Shown: positions 32,560 through 45,371 of the stretch, piece after piece
Numbering within the stretch: the stretch's first letter is position 1
How the letters are laid out: each line of letters opens with the position of its first letter
Origin: Penium margaritaceum
Lineage: Eukaryota; Streptophyta; Zygnematophyceae; Desmidiales; Peniaceae
Assembly (NCBI GenBank): GCA_023375785.1
Contig: SZWC01000103.1
Coordinates: forward strand, 17,019-81,018
Length of the DNA stretch: 64,000 bases
Reading direction: 5' to 3'
Notes under the pieces: model-generated
Seen by the model: only the letters and a program-made list of their open reading frames with translations
What the model was told of the DNA's origin: nothing
Database searches by the model: none
Made by a program: the position numbers and the translations under genes

Positions 32560-33570
32560 ACAATAGGAGCCCAAAATCGTCAAGGAGGTACTGCAGCAGA
32601 AGGATGGGGCTGAGTGGGAGGGAGCAATAAAATCCGAGCTCGCCTCCCACGAGGAGAATGGAACTTGGGAGCTGGTCGACAGGCCGGAGGGCGAGAAAGT
32701 CATCGGCTCCAAGTGGATCTTCAAGAAGAAGCTCATCAATGAGGGGAAGGTGGAGCGGTACAAGGCGCGGCTGGTGGCGAAGGGGTACGTCCAGCGAAAG
32801 GGTGAACAATACGACAAAACCTTTGCACCAGTGGCAAAGTTCGCCTCCATCCGCTCCATCCTCTCCGTGGCGGCAGCGCGCGACTACGAAGTCCACCAAA
32901 TGGACGTGAAAACCGCATTTCTCAACGGTGACCTGGACAAGGAGGTCTACATGGAGGTGCTGGAGAGGATGGACGCGCCGCCGGGGAAGGTGTGCCGGCT
33001 TCGCAATATGCTCTAGGGGCTGAAGCGAGTGCCACTCATGTGGTGCCTGAAAATGGACGGCTTCATGGCCGAGCTTGGCTTCAAGCGCTGCGATGCGGAT
33101 CATAGCGTTTACGTGCGGAAGAAGACGGGGTTGCACCAGATTGTGGTACTTTATGTTGATGATCTCATCCTCGTGTTGTCGGACATGAAGGAGTTGGTGA
33201 ACCTGAAGCGGCAGCTGGGCGGTCGGTTCAAAATGACCGACATGGGCGAGCTCGGGTACTACCTCGGCGTCGCCATCAAGAGGGACCGCAAGGCACGCAC
33301 GCTCGAGATGTGGCAGGCAAAGTACGTGCAATAAGTGCTCCGTTGCTACATCATGGAGGAGTGCAACCCCATCGGCACACCCATGACCACGACATGTGAG
33401 CTGAGCTCGAGCATGGGACCAAGCACGGACGAGGAGAAGGAGGAGATGGCAGGTGTACCATACCAGTCTGTAGTGGGGAGCATCATGTACGCCATGGTAG
33501 CGACGCGGCCCGACCTGGCCTTTGCGGAGGGCAAAGTGAGCCGGTATGTTGCTGACCCGGGGCCGCTGTA
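32560..33570 (+). pseudogene. Copia reverse transcriptase remnant
   Basis: Motifs in order are W-E-L-V (E-N-G-T-W), G-S-K-W-I-F-K-K-K, Y-K-A-R-L-V-A-K-G, F-A-P-V-A-K-F, Q-M-D-V-K-T-A-F-L-N-G-D-L, the catalytic Y-V-D-D near 33153, D-M-G-E-L-G-Y-Y-L-G and P-D-L-A-F. The enzyme copies element RNA into cDNA inside the capsid. Codon use is GC-rich at third positions, unlike the surrounding satellite. It is broken, with several breaks. Confidence 0.92.
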
Positions 33571-33599
33571 TTGACAAGAGGTGAAGCGGATCATCCGCT

Positions 33600-34135
33600 A
33601 ACTCAAGGCGACAAAACAATCGCGACTCGTGTTTGGAGGGGGAGCGCGTGACGACTCCCTCGAGTTGGTCGGCTACTCCGATGCCGACTGGGCTGGTGAC
33701 GTGGATGACAGATAATCAACGTCGGGGTACGTGTTTGTGCTTGGTGGTGCAGCAGTTTCATGGATAAGCAGAAAGCAGGACTGCGTGGTGCTGTCCAGCA
33801 CCGAAGCGGAGTACATCGCACTCGCGGAAGCCACAAAGGAGGCGGCGTGGCTGTGGCGGCTGTTAAAGGAGATCGGCGTGCCGCAAAAGAAGCTGGCGGT
33901 ACTCAATGTGGACAACATGAGTGTCATCAGCCTGACCCAGAACCCAGTGCTGAACAAGAGGACCAAGCACATCGAGATCCGGCATCACTACGCGCGGGAC
34001 TTGGTGGTGAAGGGAGACCCGGCTATTGTGCATTGTGGCACTAAGCGCATGCTTGCCGACGCCATGACTAAGGCCCAGTCCAAGGACAGGCACGACGCGA
34101 GCTACATAAAGCTCGGTATGCGCTGTGAGGTTTGA
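33600..34135 (+). pseudogene. Copia RNase H remnant
   Basis: Motifs are [42 protein letters not shown] and A-D-A-M-T-K-A, the usual copia RNase H series to the pol C-terminus. The domain degrades the RNA strand during reverse transcription. The 3' LTR begins about 50 bp after the tract. It is broken. Confidence 0.92.
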
Positions 34136-34188
34136 AATGTTGCAGGTCCCAAGGACAGGGTATCAAGGCTGCGGTGCAAGGAGGAGAT

Positions 34189-34913
34189 TGTTGACATGGT
34201 GTGTCCCTTGCCATGAGTGCCGTTGATTGTGGTCCCTGGTTTGACAACTGGAGAGTGGTCGAACACCTGGATTTAGATTTCGATTCCTTGGATTGGATTG
34301 TTCCATGCAAAATCGAGCTTTGAATTGCTCAATTTGAGTGAGTATTCAGAAAGTTAGCCTGGCCCGAAATTCGGGTGTTGGGCGGGTGGAATCTGGTACC
34401 CGCCATGGGTGGCGGGATAATACACCGCCGGTGATCCGAGTTCAACTCCAGCGAGCTCCAAATGCACCTGGGCCATAAAAGAAGCAACCAGAGGACTCTC
34501 CTTGACCAGGATGAACTTCTTCTTGACTTCTGGGCAAGGAAGGGCGCTTCGACGGGTCATCGTCGAAGTGCCTCCCGTTGCCTAGTGTGCAAGGCAAGGT
34601 GGGCGGCTCCACCAAGGGTTACTTTGATGGCCCTAGCAGGGACTCTACTGCTCCGAGGTGGGCGTGCTTGGATGCGTTGGAAAGCTTAGATCAAATGCCA
34701 TAAGGATCAGATATAATCTCACTGTGCTCAGTAACAAAAACGTGCTTCGATTCAGTTATACTTAATGCAACTTGTTCTGCCCACTCACATCCGTGATCCT
34801 TGTGCTCCACACTCTTCACCATTGGTGTCCATTGGCTGTCCCAAACATTGGTAGAGTGCATCATCAAGAGCTGGGTATCCTTCATGGTGCCTCCACACCC
34901 ACTAGTGCCAACA
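34189..34913 (+). repeat. 3' LTR of the copia element, 725 bp
   Basis: It starts tgttgacatggtg after the purine-rich aaggaggagat and ends ctagtgccaaca, directly before gtcag. Confidence 0.93.
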
Positions 34914-34918
34914 GTCAG
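34914..34918. repeat. Target site duplication, right (gtcag)
   Basis: It is identical to 22241-22245, and the satellite continues in phase as gtcagtggcacatgcc. Confidence 0.92.
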
Positions 34919-37900
34919 TGGCACATGCCAACTTTGTCAAGGCATTGCGCACAATAGCCGTGTCAAGCCACCGGTTTTTTACCTTGTTTATACCTGTAAG
35001 GTCATGCCTAGTACATCTGAACTGTGATTGGGTACTCTGACCGTGGCTGACTCGTGTTATGATGCGTAGAAGTCAAAGTCACTTGGTAAAATTCGTGCTC
35101 ATGGTCAGTGGCACATGCCAACTTTGTCAAGGCATTGCCCACAATAGCCACACCGAGCCACCAGTATTCTACATTGTTTATACCTGTAAGGTCATGTCCA
35201 GTATGTCTGCACTGTGATTGGACACCCTGACCGTGGCTGACTCGTGTTATAGTTCGTAGCCGTTTAATGTACTTGGTAAACTTTGTGGTCATGGTCAGTG
35301 GCACATGCCAGCTTTGTCAAGGCATTGCGCACAATAGCCACACCGAGCCACCAGTATTATATCTCGTTTGGACCTGCAAGATCATGCCTAGTACATCTAC
35401 ACCGTGGTTGGACACTCTGACCATCTTCGACTCGTGTTACGATTTGTAGAAGTTAAAGTCACTTGGTAAACTTCGTGGTCATGGTCAGTGGCACATGCCA
35501 GCTTTGTCAAGGCATTGCGCACAATAGCCGTGCCAAGCCACCGGTTTTTTACCTTCTTTATACGTGCAAGGTCATGCATATTACATGTGCCTTGTGATTG
35601 GGCACTCCGAATGTGGCTGACTCGTGTTACAATTTGTAGAAGTTAAAGTCACTTGGTAAACATTGTGGTCATGGTCAGAGGCACATGCCAACTTTGTCAA
35701 GGCATTGCGCACAATAGCCGTGCCAAGCCACTGGTTGTTTACCTTGTGTATACCTGCAAGGTCATGCATATTAGATGTGCACTGTGATTGGGCACTCTGA
35801 CCGTGGCTGACTTGTGTTACCATTCGTTAAGTTAAAGTCACTTGGTAAACTTCGTGGTCATGGTCAGTGGCACATGCCAGTTTGTTAAGGCATTGCGCAC
35901 AATAGCCACATCGAGCCACCAGCATTCTTCCTTGTTTATACCTGTAAGGTCATTCCCAGCATATGTGCAATGTGATTGGACGCTCTGACCGTGGCTGACT
36001 TGTGTCATAATTCATAGCCGTTTAATGTACTTTGTAAAATTTGTGGTCATGGTCAGTGGCACATGCCAACTTTGTCAAGACATTGCGCACAATAGCCGTG
36101 CCAAGCCACCGGTTTTTTACCTTGTTTATACCAGTGAGGTTATGCATGTTAGATGTGTACTATGATTGGGCACTCTGATCGTGGCTGACTTGTCTTACGA
36201 TTCGTAGAAGTTAAAGTCACTTGGAAAACTTTGTGATCATGGTCAGTGGCACATGCCAACTTTGTCAAGGCATTCCGCACAATAGTCACACCGAGCCACC
36301 AGTATTCTACATTGTTTGCACCTTCAAGATCATGCGTAGTACATCTGCACAGTGATTGGACACTCTGACCGTGGGTGACGCGTGTTATGATTCGTAGCCA
36401 TTTAAGGTACTTGGTAAACAGTATGGTCATGGTCAGTGGCACATGCCAACTTTGTCAAGACATTGCGCACAATAGCCGTGCCAAGCCACCGGTTTTTTAC
36501 ATTGTGTATACCTGTAAGGTCATGCATATTAGATGTGCACTGTGATTGGGCACTTTGAACATGGTTGACTTGTGTTACGATTCGTATAAGTTAAGGTCAC
36601 TTGGTAAACTTTGTGGTCATGGTCAGTGGCACATGCCGACTTTGTCAAGTCATTGCACAAAATAGCCACACCGAGACACCAGTATTCTACCTTGTTTGTA
36701 CCTGCAACATCATGCCTAGTACATCTGCACTATGATTGGACACTCTGACCGTGGCTGACTCGTGTTATGATCAATTGAAGTAAAAGTCACTTGGATACAT
36801 TTGTGGTCATGGTCAGGGGCACATGCTAACTTTGTCAAGGCATTGCGCACAATACCCACGCCAAGCCACCAGCATTCTACCTTGTTTGTACCTGCAAGAT
36901 CATGCCTAGTACATCTGCACTGTGATTGGACACTCTGACGGTGGCTGACTCGTGTTATGAGTCATAGCCGTTTAAGGTACTTGGTAAACGTTGTGGTCAT
37001 GGTCAGTGGCACATGCCAGCTTTGTCAAGGCATTGCGCACAATAGTCGTGCCAAGCCACCGGTTTTTTACCTTGTTTATTCCTGCAAGGTCATGCCTAGT
37101 ACATCTGAACTGTGATTGGGCACTCTGACTGTAGCTGACTCGTGTTACGATTTGTAGAAGATAAAGTCACTTGGTAGACTTTGTGCTCATGGTCAGTGGC
37201 ACATGCCAACTTTGTCAAGGCATTGCGCACAATAGGCGTGCCAAGCCACCACTTCTTACCTTGTTTATACCTGCAAGGTCATGCATATTATATGTGCACT
37301 GTGATTGGGCACTCTGACCGTGGTTGACTCGTGTTACGATTCGTAGAAGTTAAAGTCACTTGGTAACTTTTGTGGTCATGGTCAGTGGCACATGCCACCA
37401 TTGTCCAGGCATTGCGCACAATAGCCACTCCGAGCCACCCGTATTCTACCTTGTTTGAACCTGCAAGATCATGCCTAGTACATCTGCACTTTGATTGGAC
37501 ACTCTGACCGTGGCTGACTCGTGTTATGATCAATAGATGTAAAAGTCACTTGGATACATTTGTGGTCATGGTCAGTGGCACGTGCCAACTTTGTCAAGGC
37601 ATTGCGCACAAAAGCCACACCGAGCCACCCGTATTCTACCTTGTTTGCACCTGCAAGTTCATGCCTAGTACATCTGCACTGTGATTGGACACTCTGACCG
37701 TGGGTGACATGTGTTATGATTCATAGCCATTTAAGGCACTTGGTAAACAGTGTGGTCATGGTCAGTGGCACATGCCAACTTTGTCAAGGCATTGCGCACA
37801 GTAGCCATGCCAAGCCACCGGTATTTTATCTTGTTTATACCAGCAACGTCATGCATATTAGATGTGCACTGTGATTGGGCACTCTGAATGTGGCTGACGC

Positions 37901-40900
37901 GTGTTACGATTCGTAGAAGTTAAAGTCACTTTGTAAACGTTGTGGTCATAGTCAGTGGCACATGCCAACTTTGTCAAGGCATTGCGCACAATAGCCGTGC
38001 CAAGCTACCGGTTTTTTACATTGTGTATACCTGTAAGGTCATGCATATTATATGTGCACTGTGATTGGGCACTCTGACCGTGGCTGACCCGTGTTAGGAT
38101 TCGTAGAAGTTATGATTCATAGTCGTTTAAGGTACTTGGTAAACTTTTTGATCATGGTCAGTGGCACATGCCACTTTTGTCAAGGCATTGCTTACAATAG
38201 TCCTGCCAAGCCACCGGTCTTTTACCTTTTTTATACCTGAAAGGTAATGCATATTAGATGTTCAATGTGATTGGGCACTCTGAATGTGGCTGACTCGTGT
38301 TACAAGTTGTATAAGTTAAAGTCACTTGGTAAACTTTGTGGTCATCAAGATTGGCACATGCCAACTTTGTCAAGGCATTGCGCACAATAGCCGTGCCAAG
38401 CCACCGGTTTTTTACCTTGTTTATACCTGTAAGGTCATGTCCAGTGTCTCTGCACTGTGAGTGGACACTCTGACCGTGGCTGACTCGTGTTATAATTCGT
38501 AGCCGTTTAATATACTTGGTAAACTTTGTGGTCATGGTCAGTGGCACATGCCAATTTTGTCAAGGCATTGCGCCCAATAGCCGTGTCAAGCCACCGGTTG
38601 TTTTCCTTCTTTATATGTGCAATGTCATGCATATTACATGTGCCTTGTGATTGGGCACTCCGAATGTGGCTGACTCGTGTTACAATTCGTAGAAGTTGAA
38701 GTCACTTGGTAAACTTTGTGGTCATGGTCAGTGGCACATGCCAACTTTGTCAAGGCATTGCCCACAATAGACGTGCCAAGCCACCCGTTTTTTACCTTGT
38801 GTATACCTGCAAGGTCATGCATATTAGATGTGCACTGTGTTTGGGCACTCTGACCGTGGCTGACTCGTCTTACCACTCGTAGAAGTTAAAGTCACTTGGT
38901 AAACTTTGTGATCATGGTCAGTGGCACATGCCAACATTGTCAAGGCATTGCGCACAGTAGCCATTCCGAGCCACCAGTATTCTACCTTGTTTGAACCTTC
39001 AAGATCATGTCTAGTACATCTGCAGTGCGATTGGACACTCTGACCGTGGTTGACTTGTGTTATGATCAATAGATGTAAAAGTCACTTGGATACATTTATG
39101 GTCATGGTCAGTGGCACATGCCAACTTTGTCAAGGCATTGCAGACAATAGCCACATCGAGCCACCAGTATTATACCTTGTTCATACCTGCAAGGTCATGC
39201 CCATTATATCTTCACTGTGATTGGACAATCTGCCCGTGGCTGACTCGTGTTATGATTCATAGCCGTTTAAGGTACTTGGTAAACTTTATGGTCATGGTAA
39301 GTGGCACATGCCAACTTGGTCAAGACATTGCGCACAATAGCCATGTCAAGCCACCGGATTCTTACCTTGTTTATACCTGCAAGGTCATGCCTAGTACATC
39401 TGAACTGTGATTGGGCCCTCTGATTGTGGCTGACTCGTCTTATGATCAGTAGAGGTGAACGTCACTTGGTAAACTTTGTAGTCATGGTCGGTGGCACATG
39501 CCAATTCATCAAGGCATTGCGCACAATAGCCACACCGAGCCACCAGTATTCTACCTGGTATATACCTGTGAGGTCATGCCCAGTATATCTGCACTGTGAT
39601 TGGACACTCTGACCGTGGCTGACTCGTGTTATAATTCAAAGCCGTTTAATCTACTTGGTAAACTTTGTGGTCATGGTCAATGGCACATGCCAACTTTGTC
39701 AAGGCATTGCGCACAATAGCTGTGCCAAGCCACCAGGTTTTTACCTTGTTTGTATCAGCAAGGTCATGCATATTAGACGTGTACTATGATTGGGCACTCT
39801 GACCGTGGCTGACTCGTGTTACGATTCGTAGAAGTTGAAGTCACTTGGTAAACTTTGTGATTATGGTCAGTGGCACATGCCAACTTTGTCAGGGTATCGC
39901 GCACATTAGCCACACCGAGCCACCAGTATTCTACCTTCTTTGCACCTTCAAGATCATGCCTAGTACATCTGCACTGTGATTTGACACTCTGACCGTGGGT
40001 GACGCGTGTTATGATTCATAGCCGTTTAAGGTACTTGGTAAACTGTGTGGTCATGGTCAGTGGTACATGCCAAATTTGTCAAGGTATTGCGCACAATAGC
40101 CGTGCCAAGCCACCGGTTTTTCTCCTTTTTTATACCTGCAAGGTCATGCATATTAGATATGCACTGTGATTGGGCACTCTGAATGTGGCTGGCTCGTGTT
40201 ACGATTCGTAGAAGTTGAAGTCACTTGGTAAACTTTGTGGTCATGGTCAGTGGCACATGCCAACTTTGTCAAGGCGTTGCGCACAATAGCCGTGCCAAGC
40301 CACCGGTTTTTTATCTTGTGTATACCTGTAAGGTCATGCATATTAGATGTGCATTGTGATTGGGCCTTTTGACAGTGGCTGACATGTGTTACGATTCGTA
40401 GAAGTTAAAGTCACATGGTAAACTTTGTGGTCATTGTCAGTGGCACATGCCAGTTTGTCAAGGCATTGCGCACAATAGCGACACCGAACCACCAGTATTC
40501 TACCTTGTTTATACCTGTTAGGTCATGCCCAGTATATGTGCACTGTGATTGGACACTCTGACCGTGGCTGACTCGTGTTATAATTCATAGCCGTTTAATG
40601 TACTTGGTAAACTTTGTGGTCATGGTCAGTGGCACATGCCAACTTTGTCAAGGCATTGCGCACAATAGTCATGCCATGCCACCGGTTTCTTACCTTGTTT
40701 ATTCCAGCAAGGTCATGCATATTACATGTGTACTATGATTGGGCACTCTGACCGTGGCTGACTTGTGTTACAATTCGTAGAGGTTAAAGTCACTTGGTAA
40801 ACTTTGTGATCATGGTCAGTGGCACATGCCAGCTTTGTCAAGGCATTGCGCACAGTAGCCACACCGAGCCACCTGTATTCTACCTTTTTTGCACCTTCAA

Positions 40901-43900
40901 GATCATGCCTAGTACATCTGCACTGTGATTGGACACTCTGACCGTGGGTGACGCGTGTTGTGATTCATAGCCGTTTAAGGTACTTGGTAAACAATGTGGT
41001 CATGGTCAGTGGCACATGCCAACTTTGTCATGGCATTGCGCACAAAAGCCGTGCCAAGCCAACGGTTTTTTACCTTCTATATACATGCAAGGTCATGCAT
41101 ATTAGATGTGCACTGTGATTGGGCACTCTGAATGTGGCTGACTCGTGTTACAATTCGTATAAGTTAAAGTCACTTGGTAAACTTTGTGGTCATGGTCAGT
41201 GGCACATGCCAACTTTGTCAAGGCATTGCGCACAATAGCCGTGCCAAGCCACCGGTTTTGTACCTTGTGTATACCTGTAAGGTCATGCACATTAGATGTG
41301 CACAGTGATGGGGCACTCTGACCGTGGCTGTCTTGTCTTACGATTCGTAGAAGTTAAAGTCACATGGTAAACTTTGTGGTCATGGTCAGTGGCACATGCC
41401 AATTTGTCAAGGCATTGCGCACACTAGCCACACCAAGGCACAGGTGTTTTACCTTCTTTGCACCTGCAAGATCATGCCTAATACATCTGCACTGTGATTG
41501 GACACTCTGACGGTGGCTGACTTGTGTTATGATCAATAGACGTAAACGTCACTTGGTAAACTTTGTGGTCATGGTCAGTGGCACATGCCAACTTTGTCAA
41601 GGCATTGCGCACAATAGCCACACCGAGCCACTTGCATTATAGCTTATACGTGCAAGGTCATGCCCAGTATATGTGCACTGTGATTGGACACTCTGACTGT
41701 GGTTGACTCATGTTATGATTCATAGCCGTTTAAGGTACTTGGTAAACTTTGTGGTCATGGTCAGTGGCACATGCCAACTTTTTCAAGGCATTGCGCACAA
41801 TAGCCGTGCCAAGACACTGGTTTTTTAACCTGTGTATACCTACACAGTCATGCATATTAGATGTGTACTGTGATTGGGCACTATGACCGTGGCTGACTCG
41901 TGTTACGATTCGTAGAAGTTAAAGTCACTTGGTAAACTTTGTGGTCATGGTCTGTGGCACATGCCAACTTTGTCAAGGCGTTGCGCACAATAGCTACACC
42001 GAGCCACCAATATTATATCTTGTTTGCACCTGCAAGATCATGCCCAGTACATGTGCACTGTGATTGGACACTCTGATCGTGGCTGACTCATGTTATGATC
42101 AATAGAAGCAAATGTCACTTGGATACACTTGTGGTCATGGTCAGTGGCACATGCCAACTTTGTCAAGGCATTGCACACAATAGCCACACCGAGCTACCAG
42201 TATTCTACCTTGTTTATACCTTTAATGTCATGCCCAGTATATCTGCACTGAGATTAGACACTCTGATCGTGGCTGACTCGTGTTATGACTCATAGCTGTT
42301 TAAGGTACTTGGTAAACTTTGTGGTCATGGTCAGTGGCACATGCCAACTTTGTCAAGGCATTGCGCACAATAGTCGTGCCAAGCCACCGGTCTTTTACCT
42401 TGTTTATACCTGCAAGGTCATGCATATTAGATGTGCACTATGATTGGGCACTCTGAATGTAGCTGACTCGTGTTACGATTCGTATAAGTTAAAGTCACTT
42501 GGTAAACTTTGTGGTCATGGTCAGTGGCACATGCGAACTTTGTCAATGCATTGCGCACAATACCATGCCAAGCCACCGGTTTTTTACCTTGTTTATACCT
42601 GCACGATCATGCATGTTAGATGTGCACTGTGATTGGGCACTCTGACCATGGCTGACTTGTGTTACGATTCGTAGAAGTTGAAGACACTTGGTAAACTTTG
42701 TGCTCTTGGTCAGCGGCACATGCAAACTTTGTCAAGGCATTGCGCATAATAGCAACACCAAGCCACCGGTGTTTTGCCTTGTTTGCACCTGAAAGATCAT
42801 GCCTAATGCATCTGCACTGTGATTGGACACTCTGACCGTGGCTGACTCGTGTTATGACCAATAGACGTAAACGTCACTTTGATACATTTGTGGTCATGGT
42901 CAGTGGCACATGCCAGCTTTGTCAAGGCATTGCGCACGATAGCCACACCGAGCCACCAGTATTCAAACTTGTTTATACCTGTGAGGTCATGCCCAGTATA
43001 TCTGCACTGTGATTGGACACTCTGACCGTGGCTGACACGTGTAATAATTCATATCCGTTTAATGTACTTGGTAAACTTTGTGGTCATGGTCAGTGGCACT
43101 TGCCAACTTTGTCAAGGCATTGCGCACAATAGCCATGCCAATCCACCGGTGTTTTAACTTGTTTATACAAGAAAGGTCATGTATATTAGATGTGTACTAC
43201 GATTGGACACTCTGATCGTGGCTGACCCGTGTTACGATTCGTAGAAGTTAAAGTCACTTGGTAAACTTTGTGATCATGGTCAGTGGCGCATGCCAACTTT
43301 GTCAAGGCATTGCGCACAATAGCCACACCGAGCCACCAATATTCTACCTTGTTTACACCTTCAGGATCATGCCTAGTACATCTGCACTGTGATTGGACAC
43401 TCTGGCCGTGGGTGACGCGTGTTATGATTCATATCCGTTTAAGGTACTTGGTAAACAGTGTGGTCATGGTCATTGGCTCATGCCAACTCTGTCAAGGCAT
43501 TGCGCACAATAGCCGTGCCAAGATACTGGTTTTTTACCTTCTTTATACCTGCAAGGTCATGCATATTAGATGTGCACTGTGATTGGGCACTCTGAATGTG
43601 GGTGACTCGTGTTACGACTCGTAGAAGTTAAGGTCACTTGGTAAACTTTGTGGTCATGGTCAGTGGCACATGCCAACTTTGTCAAGGCATTGCGCACAAT
43701 AGCCGTGCCAAGCCACCGGTTTTTTACCCTGTGTATACCAGCAAGGTCATGCATATTAGATGTGCACTGTGATTGGGCACTCTGACTGTGGCTGACTTGT
43801 ATTAAGATTCGTAGAAGTTAAAGTCACTTGGTAAACTTTGTGGTCATGGTCAATGGCACATGCCAACTTTGTCAAGGCATTGCGCAAAATAGCCACACCG

Positions 43901-43925
43901 AGCCACCAGTATTCTACCTTGTTTA
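34914..43925 (+). repeat. 190-bp satellite, forward block, about 47 monomers
   Basis: This is the same monomer and orientation as 9770-17376, and the monomer broken by the copia element resumes here. Monomer types alternate irregularly. No gene-like sequence is seen in it. Confidence 0.95.
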
Positions 43926-44559
43926 TGTCAGAGTAAAGCGAAGATGACCACAATCAAGTGATGGTACCTCACTGGGATGTTCGAGGGAATACTCTCAATA
44001 AAGGTTTAACTTCGGCACGAACCACCTCGGTGATAGCTCCGAAGAATCCGTCAACGGTCACCGACCGACCAACAGACATTTGACCGAGTCATCCCCTAAT
44101 AAAGTGACACCTGTCACCCGCGTCCGGCTAGCGGCAAGAAGCCATTGTCTTGTTTGTTAGTTCTGTTCTGCCTTTTATACAGAGTATATTGATTTCCTCA
44201 AGTTAACAAGAACAATTCTGCAAATCCTGTTCCGCTTTGGTTCCACGGCTTCGCCACCGTATCTTTGCTCTGCTCGTACTTCACATCTCCTGCCTTTGCT
44301 AGCATCTCACAGCTCTCAACTCTTCGCTTCGTCACTCTCGTTCCTTCACTCAGTCCGCAATCCGTCATCACTCATTTTACTCTCAGACTCCCTCTCCCTC
44401 TCTCTACCTCATCTCAGCCCCTATCAAGCTCTGCGACTAACTCCTCGGGACCGCTCTCCCTTACGTCACTTTGGTGACGGCCTTGTACTTGTTCCAATGC
44501 TTCTGCTTGCTTCTGCCACTGCTGCTCTCATGCCTGCATTCTTCTGACATGGTATCAGA

Positions 44560-44583
44560 GCATCAGGCGACATCACCTGGTGC
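44560..44583 (+). other. Hairpin abutting the primer-binding site
   Basis: Arms gcatcagg and cctggtgc surround the loop cgacatca. The stem has one G-U pair, and it sits in the same place as at 17994, 28081 and 31082. Confidence 0.75.
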
Positions 44584-45044
44584 CCCGTGACCGAGTCATC
44601 GCTCTGCCATCACCATTACGTCCTCTCTTGAGTCTGCCTGCATCCGCCGCTGTTACCACCACTTCGCACTTGTCCACTTCATCAGCAGCTGACATCTGCA
44701 GCACCGCCTGAAGTGCTCCCCGCGCTGAAGGACGGCCTCATCATCCTAAGGAAGCCCTGCACCCAGTCCGCGCCCGTGGCCAACAAATGGTGACCTGCCA
44801 AACATAACAGCCGCAAGCAGCTCCCAAGCCGTCACCTACTGTCAACTTCCGAGAAGCTTCCTACCGCCCGCCATCTGCTACCACTCATCACCTCGGTCGT
44901 CGCAAGTGCCTCCGCCATTCTCCTCTCCCCTTGTCAACCTCATCTGCTCCATCTGCCCCATCGGCATCAGTCTCCTCGCATCCGTTGTGTCGCGTTGTAT
45001 CCTCGCACTGTCTTCTCGTGTCATCAGCAGCAGCAGCGCAACTC

Positions 45045-45290
45045 TCACCGTCACGACATCAGACACCTCCAGTCTTCTTGCTCCCATTGCGAGCCAACTG
45101 GGGAACAAGCCGTCACTCTCCTGACATCAGCGGGCCAGTGCCCCTGCTCGCCATATGACTTTCTTTGCTACAACCGACTTCCTCTAGCTGCCAGGATATC
45201 GCACACCACCAGTCTTCCTGCCCGTCGGTCTCGGGCCAACTGGGGAACAAGCCGTCACTCTCCTGATTAGCGGAGTACTCAGTTGCCTCG
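45045..45290 (+). repeat. Leader module 1 in the truncated element (142-bp period, 2 copies)
   Basis: gccaactggggaacaagccg recurs, with cgtcactctc at 45111 and 45253. The second copy runs nearly to the truncation. Confidence 0.75.
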
Positions 45291-45371
45291 CTCGTGCTTC
45301 CCATCGCGCCACCATCCTCTGCCGCCCGCACCCTCCATCCTCCTCCTTCGTACACCCTCCTCATCATCACC

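Larger units (their letters stand above)
22246..34913 (+). mobile_element. Ty1/copia LTR retrotransposon with nested insertions
   Basis: This is a complete LTR-to-LTR unit with a 5-bp target duplication. Internal order is gag (23635-24190), integrase pieces (26781-26978, 27567-27960, 31704-32240), reverse transcriptase (32560-33570) and RNase H (33600-34135). Integrase before reverse transcriptase is the copia order. The stretch from the end of gag to the integrase core is replaced by another LTR element (24190-26780). The integrase is split by a minus-strand non-autonomous element (26979-31703). The LTRs differ by roughly 8-10% by eye, so the element is old. It is broken, with about eight or more coding breaks besides the insertions. 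No tggtatcagagc site follows its 5' LTR, so its primer differs from that of the smaller family. Confidence 0.93.
43926..45371 (+). mobile_element. Truncated non-autonomous LTR element at a satellite inversion
   Basis: It has a 5' LTR of 624 bp (43926-44549), primer-binding site tggtatcagagc (44550-44561) and about 810 bp of leader, cut off at 45371 where satellite resumes in the opposite direction. It belongs to the same family as 17377-21236, shown by the shared cgtccggctagcgg block, a TATA-like ccttttatac at 44171-44180 and leader module 1. The Gag-like tract, polypurine tract and 3' LTR are missing. It is broken by truncation. Confidence 0.85.
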
